Assembly (NCBI GenBank): GCA_034180005.1
Contig: JAXFPC010000015.1
Coordinates: forward strand, 1 to 40,031
From: JAXFPC01 sp034180005
GTDB lineage: Bacteria; Bacillota; Negativicutes; Acidaminococcales; Acidaminococcaceae
DNA length: 40,031 nt
Direction: 5' to 3'
Position 1 is the stretch's first letter. Each line of letters opens with the position of its first letter. Positions 33,005-40,031 of the stretch are shown here, piece after piece. The position numbers were made by a program, and so were the translations under genes. Below the pieces are notes generated by a model. It saw only the letters and a list, made by a program, of their open reading frames with translations. It was not told where the DNA came from and did not search any database.

Positions 33005-34444
33005 CTAATTGTCCTCCTCAGTACACACGGCATCTTTTATTTTTTGCTTATCGATAGCTGCAACCAAAAGGAAAGTAACTATACAGATAATCCATTCAAA
33101 ATAGATAACCTCGTGAAAAATCGTCTTGACGAAAGCAAAAGCATTGCCCGGCATGAACCACAGAAAAATACCGGCCAATCCGACTAAAGTCGTCCAAAAG
33201 GCGCTGCTGCGACGACACAGTCCCGGCGCGAAAACGGTAAACAGGAAAACACAGGTCAAAGCTGTAGTCATAGATAAACCGGCAATCATAGTCTTGAGAA
33301 TTCCCGCCGCATTGAATGCAAACCACAAAGTTATCAAACCGATGACAAAAATCGTCAGACGGTTAATTTTCACAAATTTATCATCGGATACTTTCGGATT
33401 GATAAATCTTTTATAAATATCCTGAGAAAACAAAGTGCCGGCTCCCAACAAAATCGTGCAGGCGGTGGAAACATCGGCGGCCCAGAGCGCAGCCAACGTA
33501 ACTCCCGAAGCAAAAGGATTCAGACTCATGACAACCTTTGGCAAAGCCAAAGCCGCCTGCTCCGTCGGAATATCCGGAAACATGACCTTGGCGGCAAGTC
33601 CGAGAACAGCGCACAGAAAACCTATAGGAAATATGAGCAGACCGCCCATGAGAAAACCTTTACGCGCGGCAGACGCATCGCGTGCTCCGCAAGCTATCTG
33701 CACCGGTCCCTGAGCCGTCACAGCCTGAGTAACCATTACGATTATCCAGCCAACTATGACGATACCGGGGATGCCTCCCAAAGGATTCATCATAACGTCG
33801 GCACGTTCCCCCAATTTTTCAGCCAAAACGTCCATGCCGCCGATTTTCCCCACAGCCGTAAAGCAGGAGTACAAAATTCCGAGGTAGATAAGCGTCACGC
33901 TCACTATATTGGACAAACCGCTGGACCAAAGTCCGCCAATCAAAGTTATACCGATAAAAACAACGGCACTTACCAGCATGCCGCTCTTAAAGGAAAACAC
34001 CTCAGGCAACAGCGAAGACAGAATCGCTCCTCCGGCAAGGTACTGCAGCGCCGTTATCACACACATGATGATTACCAGACCCACTGCACTTATTACACGA
34101 CCCTTGGTGTCGTAATATCTTTCAAAAAATTCCGGAATGGTGGAAACTTTCATGGCCCGCAGTTTTCCTGCAGCCACAAGTCCCATGACAACGGCGCCTG
34201 CCGCCCAGGCTGCATTATACCAGCCGGCAGCCATACCTACTTTAAATGCTCTTTCGGCCACACCGACGGTAGAAGCGGCGCCCACGGCAAGACCGGTTAT
34301 ATTCACAGCAACCAAAACAGGACTCAGTTTGCGTCCTGCCAGCAAATACTCCGAGGAACCCTGTTCGGCTTTTCGTTTCACCCAAAAACTGATTGCAAAC
34401 AACAACACAACATACAATACTACGATAAACAACTGAATAGACAT
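33005..34444 (-). CDS. Sodium:solute symporter, probably serine or related amino acid
   Basis: 479 residues, 13 predicted membrane segments, SSS family: SSEYLLAGRKLSPVLVAVNITGLAVGAASTVGVAERAF at the N-terminus and ALWAADVSTACTILLGAGTLFSQDIYKRF around the Na+-site helix. It differs clearly from the putP gene in this window. The substrate cannot be read from the sequence. Because the next genes are the HutP-like regulator and serine dehydratase, serine uptake is the best guess. It is first in the operon; the leader (about 80 bases) has three UAG triplets just before the ATG. Its stop overlaps the ribosome site of the HutP-like gene. Confidence 0.85.
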   Translation of the reverse strand: MSIQLFIVVLYVVLLFAISFWVKRKAEQGSSEYLLAGRKLSPVLVAVNITGLAVGAASTVGVAERAFKVGMAAGWYNAAWAAGAVVMGLVAAGKLRAMKVSTIPEFFERYYDTKGRVISAVGLVIIMCVITALQYLAGGAILSSLLPEVFSFKSGMLVSAVVFIGITLIGGLWSSGLSNIVSVTLIYLGILYSCFTAVGKIGGMDVLAEKLGERADVMMNPLGGIPGIVIVGWIIVMVTQAVTAQGPVQIACGARDASAARKGFLMGGLLIFPIGFLCAVLGLAAKVMFPDIPTEQAALALPKVVMSLNPFASGVTLAALWAADVSTACTILLGAGTLFSQDIYKRFINPKVSDDKFVKINRLTIFVIGLITLWFAFNAAGILKTMIAGLSMTTALTCVFLFTVFAPGLCRRSSAFWTTLVGLAGIFLWFMPGNAFAFVKTIFHEVIYFEWIICIVTFLLVAAIDKQKIKDAVCTEEDN

Positions 34445-34451
34445 TTTTACA

Positions 34452-34470
34452 CTACCTTTCTACCATACTA
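34452..34470 (-). promoter_or_regulatory. Three UAG triplets at 8-base steps before the symporter start
   Basis: Minus strand TAG at 34468-34470, 34460-34462 and 34452-34454, i.e. TAG-N5-TAG-N5-TAG, ending seven bases before the ATG and overlapping the AAGG ribosome site. HutP of Bacillus binds UAG triplets separated by four bases. A HutP-family gene is second in this operon, so a binding site controlling translation is plausible. The spacing differs by one base, and this is inference. Confidence 0.45.
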
Positions 34471-34529
34471 CAATTTTACTGCCGCATCTCGCACGGTTCA
34501 GATTGACACGACGACAATAAATCAATATA

Positions 34530-34538
34530 ATTATAGCA
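34530..34538 (-). promoter_or_regulatory. Extended -10 promoter of the serine operon
   Basis: Minus strand TGCTATAAT with -10 at 34530-34535; the -35 is poor. The leader would be about 80 bases. The rest of the 257-base gap to corA holds a lone TATAAT on the plus strand (34635-34640) that may serve corA. Confidence 0.55.
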
Positions 34539-34701
34539 ATTTTTCTTTACAAAGAAAAGCGTGTTTATATTAAATAAAAATTTTTATTTCTCAAAAATTT
34601 CAGCATATGCTAAGCTCGCTAGAGGATTTTACTTTATAATGTCGAATCACATAGTGTTGACAGTGTTTTAAAGACGATATCGCGAGGAAGGAGGGACGAT
34701 T

Positions 34702-35652
34702 GTGTACAAAATTGTAAAAAGCGCCGACCAAGGCCTTGATGAATTTGAGCTTCACAACTTGGAAAAGGGTTGTTGGATAGACATGACCGCTCCCTCTGCC
34801 GAAGAACTGCAAGAAATATCCGAAACCGCAGGTATTCAGATGGATTTTCTTACAGCCGCTCTTGACGAGGAAGAAAAGTCGCGTATCGAAGTCGAAGAAG
34901 ATCAGATACTCATCTTGGTGGACATCCCCTTGCTGCGCAGCAATAAAGATTACGACACTTTGCCGCTCGGCATAATCATAACGGAAAATTACATCGTCAC
35001 CGTATGTCTGGAACCGAACGCCGTCATCGCCGATTTCGGCGAGCATAACCGCAAGACGTTCTGTACTTTTAAGAAGACGAGATTTCTCTTGCAGATTCTT
35101 TACAAATCGGCAACATTGTATTTGAAATATATTCGTATCATCATCCGCAGAACGGATGAATTGGAGAATCATCTGCGGCAGTCCATGGAAAATTCCGAAC
35201 TGTTCAATTTGCTGGATCTGCAAAAATCTCTGACTTATTTTTCCACATCTCTCCGCAGCAACTCCATCGTCATGGAGCGTATGCTGCGACTGAGGAACAC
35301 AGTGCAGGCCAAAAACCTTCTCAAAGTTTACGAGGAAGACGAAGATCTTTTGGAAGATGTCATTATAGAATACAAACAGGCCGTGGAAATGGTTGAGATG
35401 TACAGTCACATTCTCAACAGCATGATGGAAGTGTTTGCCAGCATTATCAGCAACAACTTGAACCTCGTCATGAAATTTTTGGCATCCGTTACCATAATCC
35501 TGGCAATACCCACTTTCATTTCCGGTCTGTGGGGCATGAACGTCCCCGTTCCTTTCGCGGAAAATGCTTGGGGATTCGCCTATGTGGTAGCTTTGGCCGG
35601 ATGTGTGGCCGTAGGAGTCGGCTACCTGTTATGGAAACGTCGGATGTTCTAG
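34702..35652 (+). CDS. CorA-family divalent cation (Mg2+) transporter
   Basis: 316 residues: a cytoplasmic N-terminal domain (1 to about 250) with a long stalk helix, then two membrane segments at the end. The family signature Gly-Met-Asn is in SGLWGMNVPVPF near residue 286, between the two membrane helices. It forms a pentameric channel for Mg2+ (or Co2+/Ni2+ in some members). The start is GTG with AAGGAGGGA six to seven bases upstream. The membrane end is followed by a basic tail (WKRRMF). A small ORF starts nine bases after it. Confidence 0.92.
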   Translation: MYKIVKSADQGLDEFELHNLEKGCWIDMTAPSAEELQEISETAGIQMDFLTAALDEEEKSRIEVEEDQILILVDIPLLRSNKDYDTLPLGIIITENYIVTVCLEPNAVIADFGEHNRKTFCTFKKTRFLLQILYKSATLYLKYIRIIIRRTDELENHLRQSMENSELFNLLDLQKSLTYFSTSLRSNSIVMERMLRLRNTVQAKNLLKVYEEDEDLLEDVIIEYKQAVEMVEMYSHILNSMMEVFASIISNNLNLVMKFLASVTIILAIPTFISGLWGMNVPVPFAENAWGFAYVVALAGCVAVGVGYLLWKRRMF

Positions 35653-35661
35653 GGAGCTTAA

Positions 35662-35892
35662 ATGTCTAAAGTAACACAGGAAGCATTATTAGCCGGAATT
35701 ATTTTCGGCGATGTAAAAAACGAAGAATATATCTATCTGCCCGGCGGAGAGGTCGGCAGCGAAAATCCTTTCTGTATATTTGAGAGCAAGTCGCGCAGGG
35801 AAGATATTCCTCTGGAACAGGCCGCGCTTTTAGTACAGCGCTTATCTCTTAAACCTTGCCAACATCCCGCCCTGGGAAAAAGGGCATATTAA
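35662..35892 (+). CDS. Small hypothetical protein downstream of corA
   Basis: 76 residues, starting MSKVTQEALLAGIIFGDVKNEEYIY, with no membrane segment, no signal peptide and no motif I recognise. It is supported by GGGAG at a good distance from the ATG, the nine-base gap from corA, the same strand, and a terminator right after it (35911-35965). It may work with or be co-expressed with the transporter; no function can be given. Confidence 0.6.
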   Translation: MSKVTQEALLAGIIFGDVKNEEYIYLPGGEVGSENPFCIFESKSRREDIPLEQAALLVQRLSLKPCQHPALGKRAY

Positions 35893-35910
35893 AAGCTCGT
35901 GTCGGAGCAA

Positions 35911-35965
35911 AAAGAATAAGGACTGCATTCTGTTGTAACAAAACCGTCTGCAGCCCTTATTCTTT
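35911..35965. terminator. Bidirectional terminator between corA unit and TonB receptor gene
   Basis: A long stem, AAAGAATAAGG-A-CTGCA / TGCAG-C-CCTTATTCTTT, 16 pairs with one mismatch and a 21-base loop. Either arm ends in a T-rich run in its own reading direction, so it serves both convergent units. Confidence 0.85.
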
Positions 35966-36037
35966 TATGTACCACGTTTCTAATATCTGTGCAATACATA
36001 CGTCTCAAATTTAAAAGTGTGCCGATTGCAGCGATAC

Positions 36038-38008
36038 TTAGAAACTATATTCAACACCTACGGAGTAATTCCTACCCGGAGCAGAATACCAGGATTTGCC
36101 TGTTTCCGGAAGCAAACACGCTCTTTGTTCAGTATAAAGTCGATTAAAAATGTTATTGCATTTTGCAAAAATATTGATGTCTTTATTAGCTTTGTAGTTT
36201 AAGCCGATATCAAATATCCAATATGTATGATAAGGTTTTGCCTCCTCTGAAGTATTGTCTCCGTACGTTTTACCCTTGCTTCCCTGCTTTCCGATAACGC
36301 CGCGAGCGGTAATTTCCGCATTAAATTTCTCTACATCGTAATTCAAGCTCATATTCCACGCACTCCTTGGAATGCGTCCGTCATTATTGGGATTTCTTTT
36401 GCTGTCGCCAGGCTTAATATACGTATAAGTATAACCTATGTTACCCGTAAAATTCTCTGAAAATGCTTTGCGCAGCTGAACGTCAAATCCCATCGCATTT
36501 TCTTCTCCGGAATTTTCATATTTTTTCGTACCTGAGTTATACCCTATAGAATCTTTCATATCACGCCTAAAAATATGCATACTGCCGAGAAAATCTTCTT
36601 TAAAGCGGTAATTCATGCCGCCTTCAAAAGCTGAACCGCTCTCAGGTTTAAGGTTCGGATCTCCATTTTGCCCGTAAAGCTGTGAGGGATATGGAGCTAC
36701 GAAAAATTTTTTATACCCGATATAATAATTTATTCTATTCGAAGGCGAATGACCTATTACTAAACTCGGTATCAATTTGTGTCCGTAATTGGAATCATGG
36801 TTATATCTGCATCCATAAGAAATATTCCATTTATCGTCCGGTGCAAATTCATCATGCAAAAATATTGCCTTATTGACAGTTTCTTTGTCAGAGTACTGAC
36901 TCAAAGCACTTGTACGATACCTGTCGACCTTGTCCCTGTACCACTCTATACCACCGACAAGCGTATGTTTATTATCCGGCTTTATGGTTATCTGATTGCT
37001 GAACCCCATGCTGCTGTAATAAAAAATATAAGGCTGTGAAACTGTCAGCGCCTTGTTCCATGTAATCTCGTCAGCTCTATGCTTATTGTTGAAAAAAGCA
37101 AAATGATTAGTGACTTTTTCACTTAACTTCTGTTTATATAACATTGTAAGCTTGCTGTTATCCTTCTCTCCCGTATTGAACTTATTGGCTGCAATATTGC
37201 CGCCAACAGTATCCCAACCGCCGGTCGGCCGCAGATACTTAGTTTTATATGTCTGATAGGTTACGCTGATGTCAGCATTTTCTCCAAAATTTTTCCCGAT
37301 TTTAAAAACATTATTTTCTGAATTGAGCTGTTCCGGTATAGTTCTGTTCCAACCGTCTTTAAAATAGCCGGCAAGCTTCTTCTGTCCTGATATCTGCCAA
37401 TAAAAACCTTTAGATCCTCCCTGATGATTAAGATTATACTGTTCTCTGCCAAAACTTCCTTTGACCGCGGATAATTTCGTCTTAGTTTTATTCTCCAACG
37501 GTTTTCTGGTAATAATATTTATGACGCCGCCGGCAGCATCTGCTCCATAAAGAGTGGAAGAGGAGCTCTTTAAAACCTCGATGCGTTCGATGGAATCCAT
37601 ATTAGATAACTCTGAAGTGGCCATTTTACCATATGTCATGGAACTGCCGTTAATATTGGCTCGAACTCCGTCTATTAAAACTACGACCTTATCACTTCCG
37701 TTTAAAATAAGACTGTTGGCACTGTAGACTTCACCTGTGTTACCATAGCCGGAAATAGTTACACCCGGAATATTCCGTAGCGCATCTTGAACATTAGTAT
37801 AATGATTTCGTTCCAACATTTTACGTGAAACGACGCTTACGTTGGCATTGGCTTTAAATTCTTCCACAGGAGTTCTTGAAGCTGTCACGATAAACTCTTC
37901 CATAAAAAACTCTTGGTTTTCTTCTGCATAAGCAACATTGCCAAAGGCAATTAAACAGCTCACCGCCAAACTGATTTCAACATATTTTGTACAACATTTC
38001 CTTAGCAT
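36038..38008 (-). CDS. TonB-dependent outer-membrane receptor, BtuB-like
   Basis: 656 residues. Signal peptide 1-28 (cut after AYA), TonB-box-like stretch EEFIVTASRTP (about 37-47), plug domain (about 48-165: DALRNIPGVTISGYG, VVVLIDGVRAN, IERIEVLKSSSSTLYGADAAGGVINIITRKP), then a 22-strand barrel that ends in YSVGVEYSF with the terminal Phe needed for outer-membrane insertion. Control by a cobalamin riboswitch directly upstream points to vitamin B12 or a cobinamide as substrate, taken up with TonB-ExbBD energy. The ribosome site is GAGGTG, four to five bases before the ATG. The presence of this gene shows that the host has an outer membrane. The C-terminal strand and plug fit BtuB; the exact corrinoid is unknown. 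Confidence 0.92.
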   Translation of the reverse strand: MLRKCCTKYVEISLAVSCLIAFGNVAYAEENQEFFMEEFIVTASRTPVEEFKANANVSVVSRKMLERNHYTNVQDALRNIPGVTISGYGNTGEVYSANSLILNGSDKVVVLIDGVRANINGSSMTYGKMATSELSNMDSIERIEVLKSSSSTLYGADAAGGVINIITRKPLENKTKTKLSAVKGSFGREQYNLNHQGGSKGFYWQISGQKKLAGYFKDGWNRTIPEQLNSENNVFKIGKNFGENADISVTYQTYKTKYLRPTGGWDTVGGNIAANKFNTGEKDNSKLTMLYKQKLSEKVTNHFAFFNNKHRADEITWNKALTVSQPYIFYYSSMGFSNQITIKPDNKHTLVGGIEWYRDKVDRYRTSALSQYSDKETVNKAIFLHDEFAPDDKWNISYGCRYNHDSNYGHKLIPSLVIGHSPSNRINYYIGYKKFFVAPYPSQLYGQNGDPNLKPESGSAFEGGMNYRFKEDFLGSMHIFRRDMKDSIGYNSGTKKYENSGEENAMGFDVQLRKAFSENFTGNIGYTYTYIKPGDSKRNPNNDGRIPRSAWNMSLNYDVEKFNAEITARGVIGKQGSKGKTYGDNTSEEAKPYHTYWIFDIGLNYKANKDINIFAKCNNIFNRLYTEQRACLLPETGKSWYSAPGRNYSVGVEYSF

Positions 38009-38041
38009 AACACACCTCTTTTTTAATATAGTTAATAAAAT

Positions 38042-38082
38042 AAACCCGACCTTGCTAACAAATTATTTAAAAGGTCAGGTTT
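38042..38082 (-). terminator. Second terminator-like hairpin in the receptor leader
   Basis: Minus strand AAACCTGACCTT / AAGGTCGGGTTT, 12 bp with one G-U and a 17-base loop, followed by ATTTTATTAAC. It lies between the first hairpin and the start codon, so RNA polymerase meets two terminators in a row. Confidence 0.6.
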
Positions 38083-38089
38083 AAATATC

Positions 38090-38119
38090 AAAAAACCTCC
38101 TAAAAATTTATAGAAGGTT
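38090..38119 (-). terminator. Riboswitch terminator (expression platform)
   Basis: Minus strand AACCTTCTA / TAGGAGGTT (9 bp, one G-U, 8-base loop) followed by TTTTG. It lies about 30 bases after the aptamer and is likely to form when cobalamin is bound. Confidence 0.72.
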
Positions 38120-38148
38120 CAATGAATACCCGCAGAAAAACGGATTTG

Positions 38149-38324
38149 AATACATTACCTAACCATCTCTCGCAGTAGTAATGCGGTCATAAGGCAGTTT
38201 TCTGGCTAAAGTTGCTATTCAAAGCATTTATTTTGAATTTGCTGACTATTACAGAGACGGGATCGCGCAGGATTCACACCCAGCTTTACTATTAAGGCGA
38301 GGCCACCATATGAGGTACTATATT
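38149..38324 (-). promoter_or_regulatory. Cobalamin riboswitch
   Basis: On the minus strand: a P1-like pairing of AATATAGTACC (38324-38314) with GGTAATGTATT (38159-38149), the conserved GGGTGTGAATCCTGCGCG and ATCCCGTCTCTGTAA core (typical GGTG..AATCC..GCG..CCCG), and the B12 box AGCCAGAAAACTGCC. Such aptamers bind adenosyl- or methylcobalamin and turn off the downstream gene. It precedes the TonB receptor gene, the classic target. Confidence 0.92.
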
Positions 38325-38352
38325 AAATTTTCTTATTAATATCTTTTATTTA

Positions 38353-38361
38353 ATTGTATCA
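38353..38361 (-). promoter_or_regulatory. Extended -10 promoter of the riboswitch-receptor transcript
   Basis: Minus strand TGATACAAT with the -10 at 38353-38358 and a weak -35. A start near 38346 puts the aptamer about 20 bases into the RNA. Confidence 0.5.
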
Positions 38362-38464
38362 TAAATTAACGCATTTTAAAATACTTTTTACTGTAAAGTT
38401 CAGGTTGTAAATTCCACGATATTTCCGTCAATCAATCTCACGAACTTCTCCATCCGAATCGTCC

Positions 38465-38507
38465 GCATAAACAAAGAGAGTATTCAGAAATATTCCGATA
38501 CTCTCTT
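38465..38507 (-). terminator. Rho-independent terminator after the Na/Pi cotransporter gene
   Basis: Minus strand AAGAGAGTAT / ATACTCTCTT (10 bp, 14-base loop), followed by TGTTTATG. The bases between it and the receptor promoter (about 38362-38464) show nothing else. Confidence 0.75.
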
Positions 38508-38567
38508 CTAATCTTTATCCACTATTCCACGAATTTTTCTTCAAATATTTTAAAGCACCTGTTTTTT

Positions 38568-40031
38568 TTAAAATGTTCCCTGAACCAGCTGACTGATATT
38601 TTTGGAATGGTCGGAAACTCTTTTCATGTTGATAAGAAGCTCCAGCATCACGAATCCCGCCATGGGTTCGCAGCGCTTCTCATTAAGTCTGACGATATGA
38701 TTTTTGCGTATTTCTTTTTGATATTGCTTCACGGCGCGGCACTGTTCTATAGCGCGGGCGGCTACCAGCTTATCGTTTTTCTCCAATGCCTCCAAAGAAC
38801 TTTGACTTGCCGTCAGCACCATCTCGCCAAGCTTCTGCAGCTCCTGACGCGCTTCATCGGAGAAATGCACGTTGTCTTCAAAGACCATCCTGGCTTTTTT
38901 AGCCAGAGTTTCTCCGTGGTCGCCTATGCGTTCTATATCATTGCAGGCATGCAGAAGCCCTGTATGCCGTGCCGAAAGATCGGAGCTCATCTGTGTTTCA
39001 CTCATCTGTGTAAGATAATTGGTGATTTCCTTTTCCAAAGAGTCCACTATAGGTTCATGCTCCAAGACATATTTCACTTTGGTTTCATCATATGTTTGAA
39101 TTGCCTCCATGGCAAGCTGCACATTTTTTCTTGCCAGGTTACCCATCCGAACCGCCTCTTTGACAGCCAGGCTCAACGCCATGGAAGGCGTTTGCAGCAT
39201 CTTTCCGTCAAGATATACCGGTCGCAGAGAAATAACTTCCCCTTTGTCAGGCAAAATTTTTTCTACAAGACTTACAAAATGTCCTGCAAAGGGCAAAAAC
39301 AGCAAAGTATTGATAACATTAAAAGATGTGTGAGCATTTGCTATCTGGCGTGCTATATCTCCTTGAGGAGATACCGCCATAACAAGTTTCACGAACAGAG
39401 GCATAAATACGACGAAGATAATGCTGCCGATCACATTGAAAAGTACGTGAGCCAGGGCAACCCGCTTGGCCGTAGCATTAGCTCTTAACGAAGCCAGGAT
39501 GGCTGTAATACAGGTGCCGATATTGTCGCCGAGCAACACGGGAATCGCATCAACCAAGGGAATGAGTCCCTGGGACGCCATAGCAATGAGTACGCCGATA
39601 GTGGCACTGCTGGACTGAATAACAACTGTCATGAAGACACCGACGCAGATGCCGAGAATAGGATTTCCGGAAAAAGCTTCGATAAATTCAATGAACCCGG
39701 TGTAATTTCTCAAAGGAAGAACAGCCTTGCCCATCATATCCATGCCCAGCATCAATATACCGAACCCGAGAATTACCTGTCCCAAATATTTACTACGGCT
39801 GCGTTTTGCCAGAAGTTGCAGCAAAAATCCGGCAAAAATCATTATGGTCACATACTCCGACAGCTTGAAAGCTATCAGCTGTGCTGTAACAGTTGTACCT
39901 ATATTTGCTCCCATGATAATGCCGAAGGCTTGCTTGAGCGTGAGCAATCCGGCATTTACAAGTCCGACTGTCATAACCGTCGTAGCGCCGCTGGCCTGTA
40001 AAACGGCCGTTACTACAGTCCCTAAAAGAAC
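38568..40031 (-). CDS. Na+/phosphate cotransporter with PhoU-like domain (5' end cut by window)
   Basis: The frame stays open to the right edge: the codons before the first internal ATG (39974) read VLLGTVVTAVLQASGATTV, the normal family sequence, so about 60-80 residues are missing outside the window. It has the two inverted Na/Pi repeats: the first with QASGATT (most relatives have QSSSATT) and GANIGTTVTAQLIAF, the second with VVIQSSSATIGVLIAMA and LLGDNIGTCITAILAS. A helical PhoU-like domain follows (last ~200 residues, with IERIGDHGETLAKKA and RVSDHSKNISQLV). The NptA/YjbB family takes up phosphate with Na+. A terminator lies about 60 bases after the stop. Confidence 0.92.
   Translation of the reverse strand, partial: VLLGTVVTAVLQASGATTVMTVGLVNAGLLTLKQAFGIIMGANIGTTVTAQLIAFKLSEYVTIMIFAGFLLQLLAKRSRSKYLGQVILGFGILMLGMDMMGKAVLPLRNYTGFIEFIEAFSGNPILGICVGVFMTVVIQSSSATIGVLIAMASQGLIPLVDAIPVLLGDNIGTCITAILASLRANATAKRVALAHVLFNVIGSIIFVVFMPLFVKLVMAVSPQGDIARQIANAHTSFNVINTLLFLPFAGHFVSLVEKILPDKGEVISLRPVYLDGKMLQTPSMALSLAVKEAVRMGNLARKNVQLAMEAIQTYDETKVKYVLEHEPIVDSLEKEITNYLTQMSETQMSSDLSARHTGLLHACNDIERIGDHGETLAKKARMVFEDNVHFSDEARQELQKLGEMVLTASQSSLEALEKNDKLVAARAIEQCRAVKQYQKEIRKNHIVRLNEKRCEPMAGFVMLELLINMKRVSDHSKNISQLVQGTF

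Noticed and set aside
34612..34685. Full promoter for corA
   Set aside because: A TATAAT (34635-34640) and a TTGACA (34657-34662) are both present, but neither has a partner hexamer at acceptable spacing, so I list no promoter.
1..40031. CRISPR array, insertion sequence, prophage or integrase
   Set aside because: I saw no spaced direct-repeat series, transposase or phage gene in the window; the region reads as core chromosome apart from the toxin locus.

Overview
The window looks like a chromosome segment from a Negativicutes bacterium, a Firmicute with an outer membrane. An Acidaminococcaceae/Phascolarctobacterium-like source is my guess, not something the sequence proves. Gene content and order are Firmicute (mfd, SpoVB-type flippase, mazG, hup, divIC, S1 protein, tilS, hpt, ftsH, coaX, dusB, greA, lysS; and ywiB-argS-pyrG). 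Near the right end, however, there is a TonB-dependent outer-membrane receptor with a signal peptide and a C-terminal Phe, behind a cobalamin riboswitch. Nearly every gene from 1 to 27.7 kb lies on the minus strand.

Layout. At 1-20 is the extreme 5' end of a 16S rRNA gene that leaves the window to the left, with its promoter at 163-191. A K+/H+ antiporter follows (262-1884). From 2.1 to 21.3 kb comes a housekeeping block: lysS carrying an extra C-terminal tRNA-binding domain, greA, an acyl-ACP-reductase-like/unknown gene pair, dusB, coaX, birA, ftsH, hpt, tilS, an S1 protein, divIC, hup, mazG, a flippase and mfd. Its order matches the Bacillus mfd-to-lysS region, but spoVT, yabP, yabQ and spoIIE are missing. 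Next are glpX, a YIP1-family membrane protein, sppA, pyrG, argS and ywiB (21.3-27.7 kb). putP is on the plus strand (28.0-29.5 kb).

The stretch 29.5-30.5 kb is RNA-rich. It holds a type I toxin-antitoxin-like locus, with a 25-residue holin-like peptide on the minus strand and a convergent small RNA on the plus strand, and four tRNA genes (His, Gln, Lys, Leu). A likely serine-use operon follows (30.6-34.4 kb, minus): sodium/solute symporter, HutP-family RNA-binding protein, L-serine dehydratase beta and alpha, and RidA, which removes the 2-aminoacrylate made by the dehydratase. Three evenly spaced UAG triplets sit just before the symporter start and are a candidate HutP-type site. The right end has corA with a small downstream ORF, the cobalamin-riboswitch-controlled TonB receptor, and a Na/Pi cotransporter cut by the window edge.

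The points most worth a second look are the toxin-antitoxin locus, whose two transcripts appear to begin with the same sequence; the HutP-like protein inside a serine operon with two expected metal ligands apparently lost; the AAR-like reductase pair; the LysRS fusion; and the two stacked terminator-like hairpins behind the riboswitch. Coordinates of CDS include the stop codon. Several starts were moved downstream to a start codon with a proper Shine-Dalgarno sequence; this is stated per gene.
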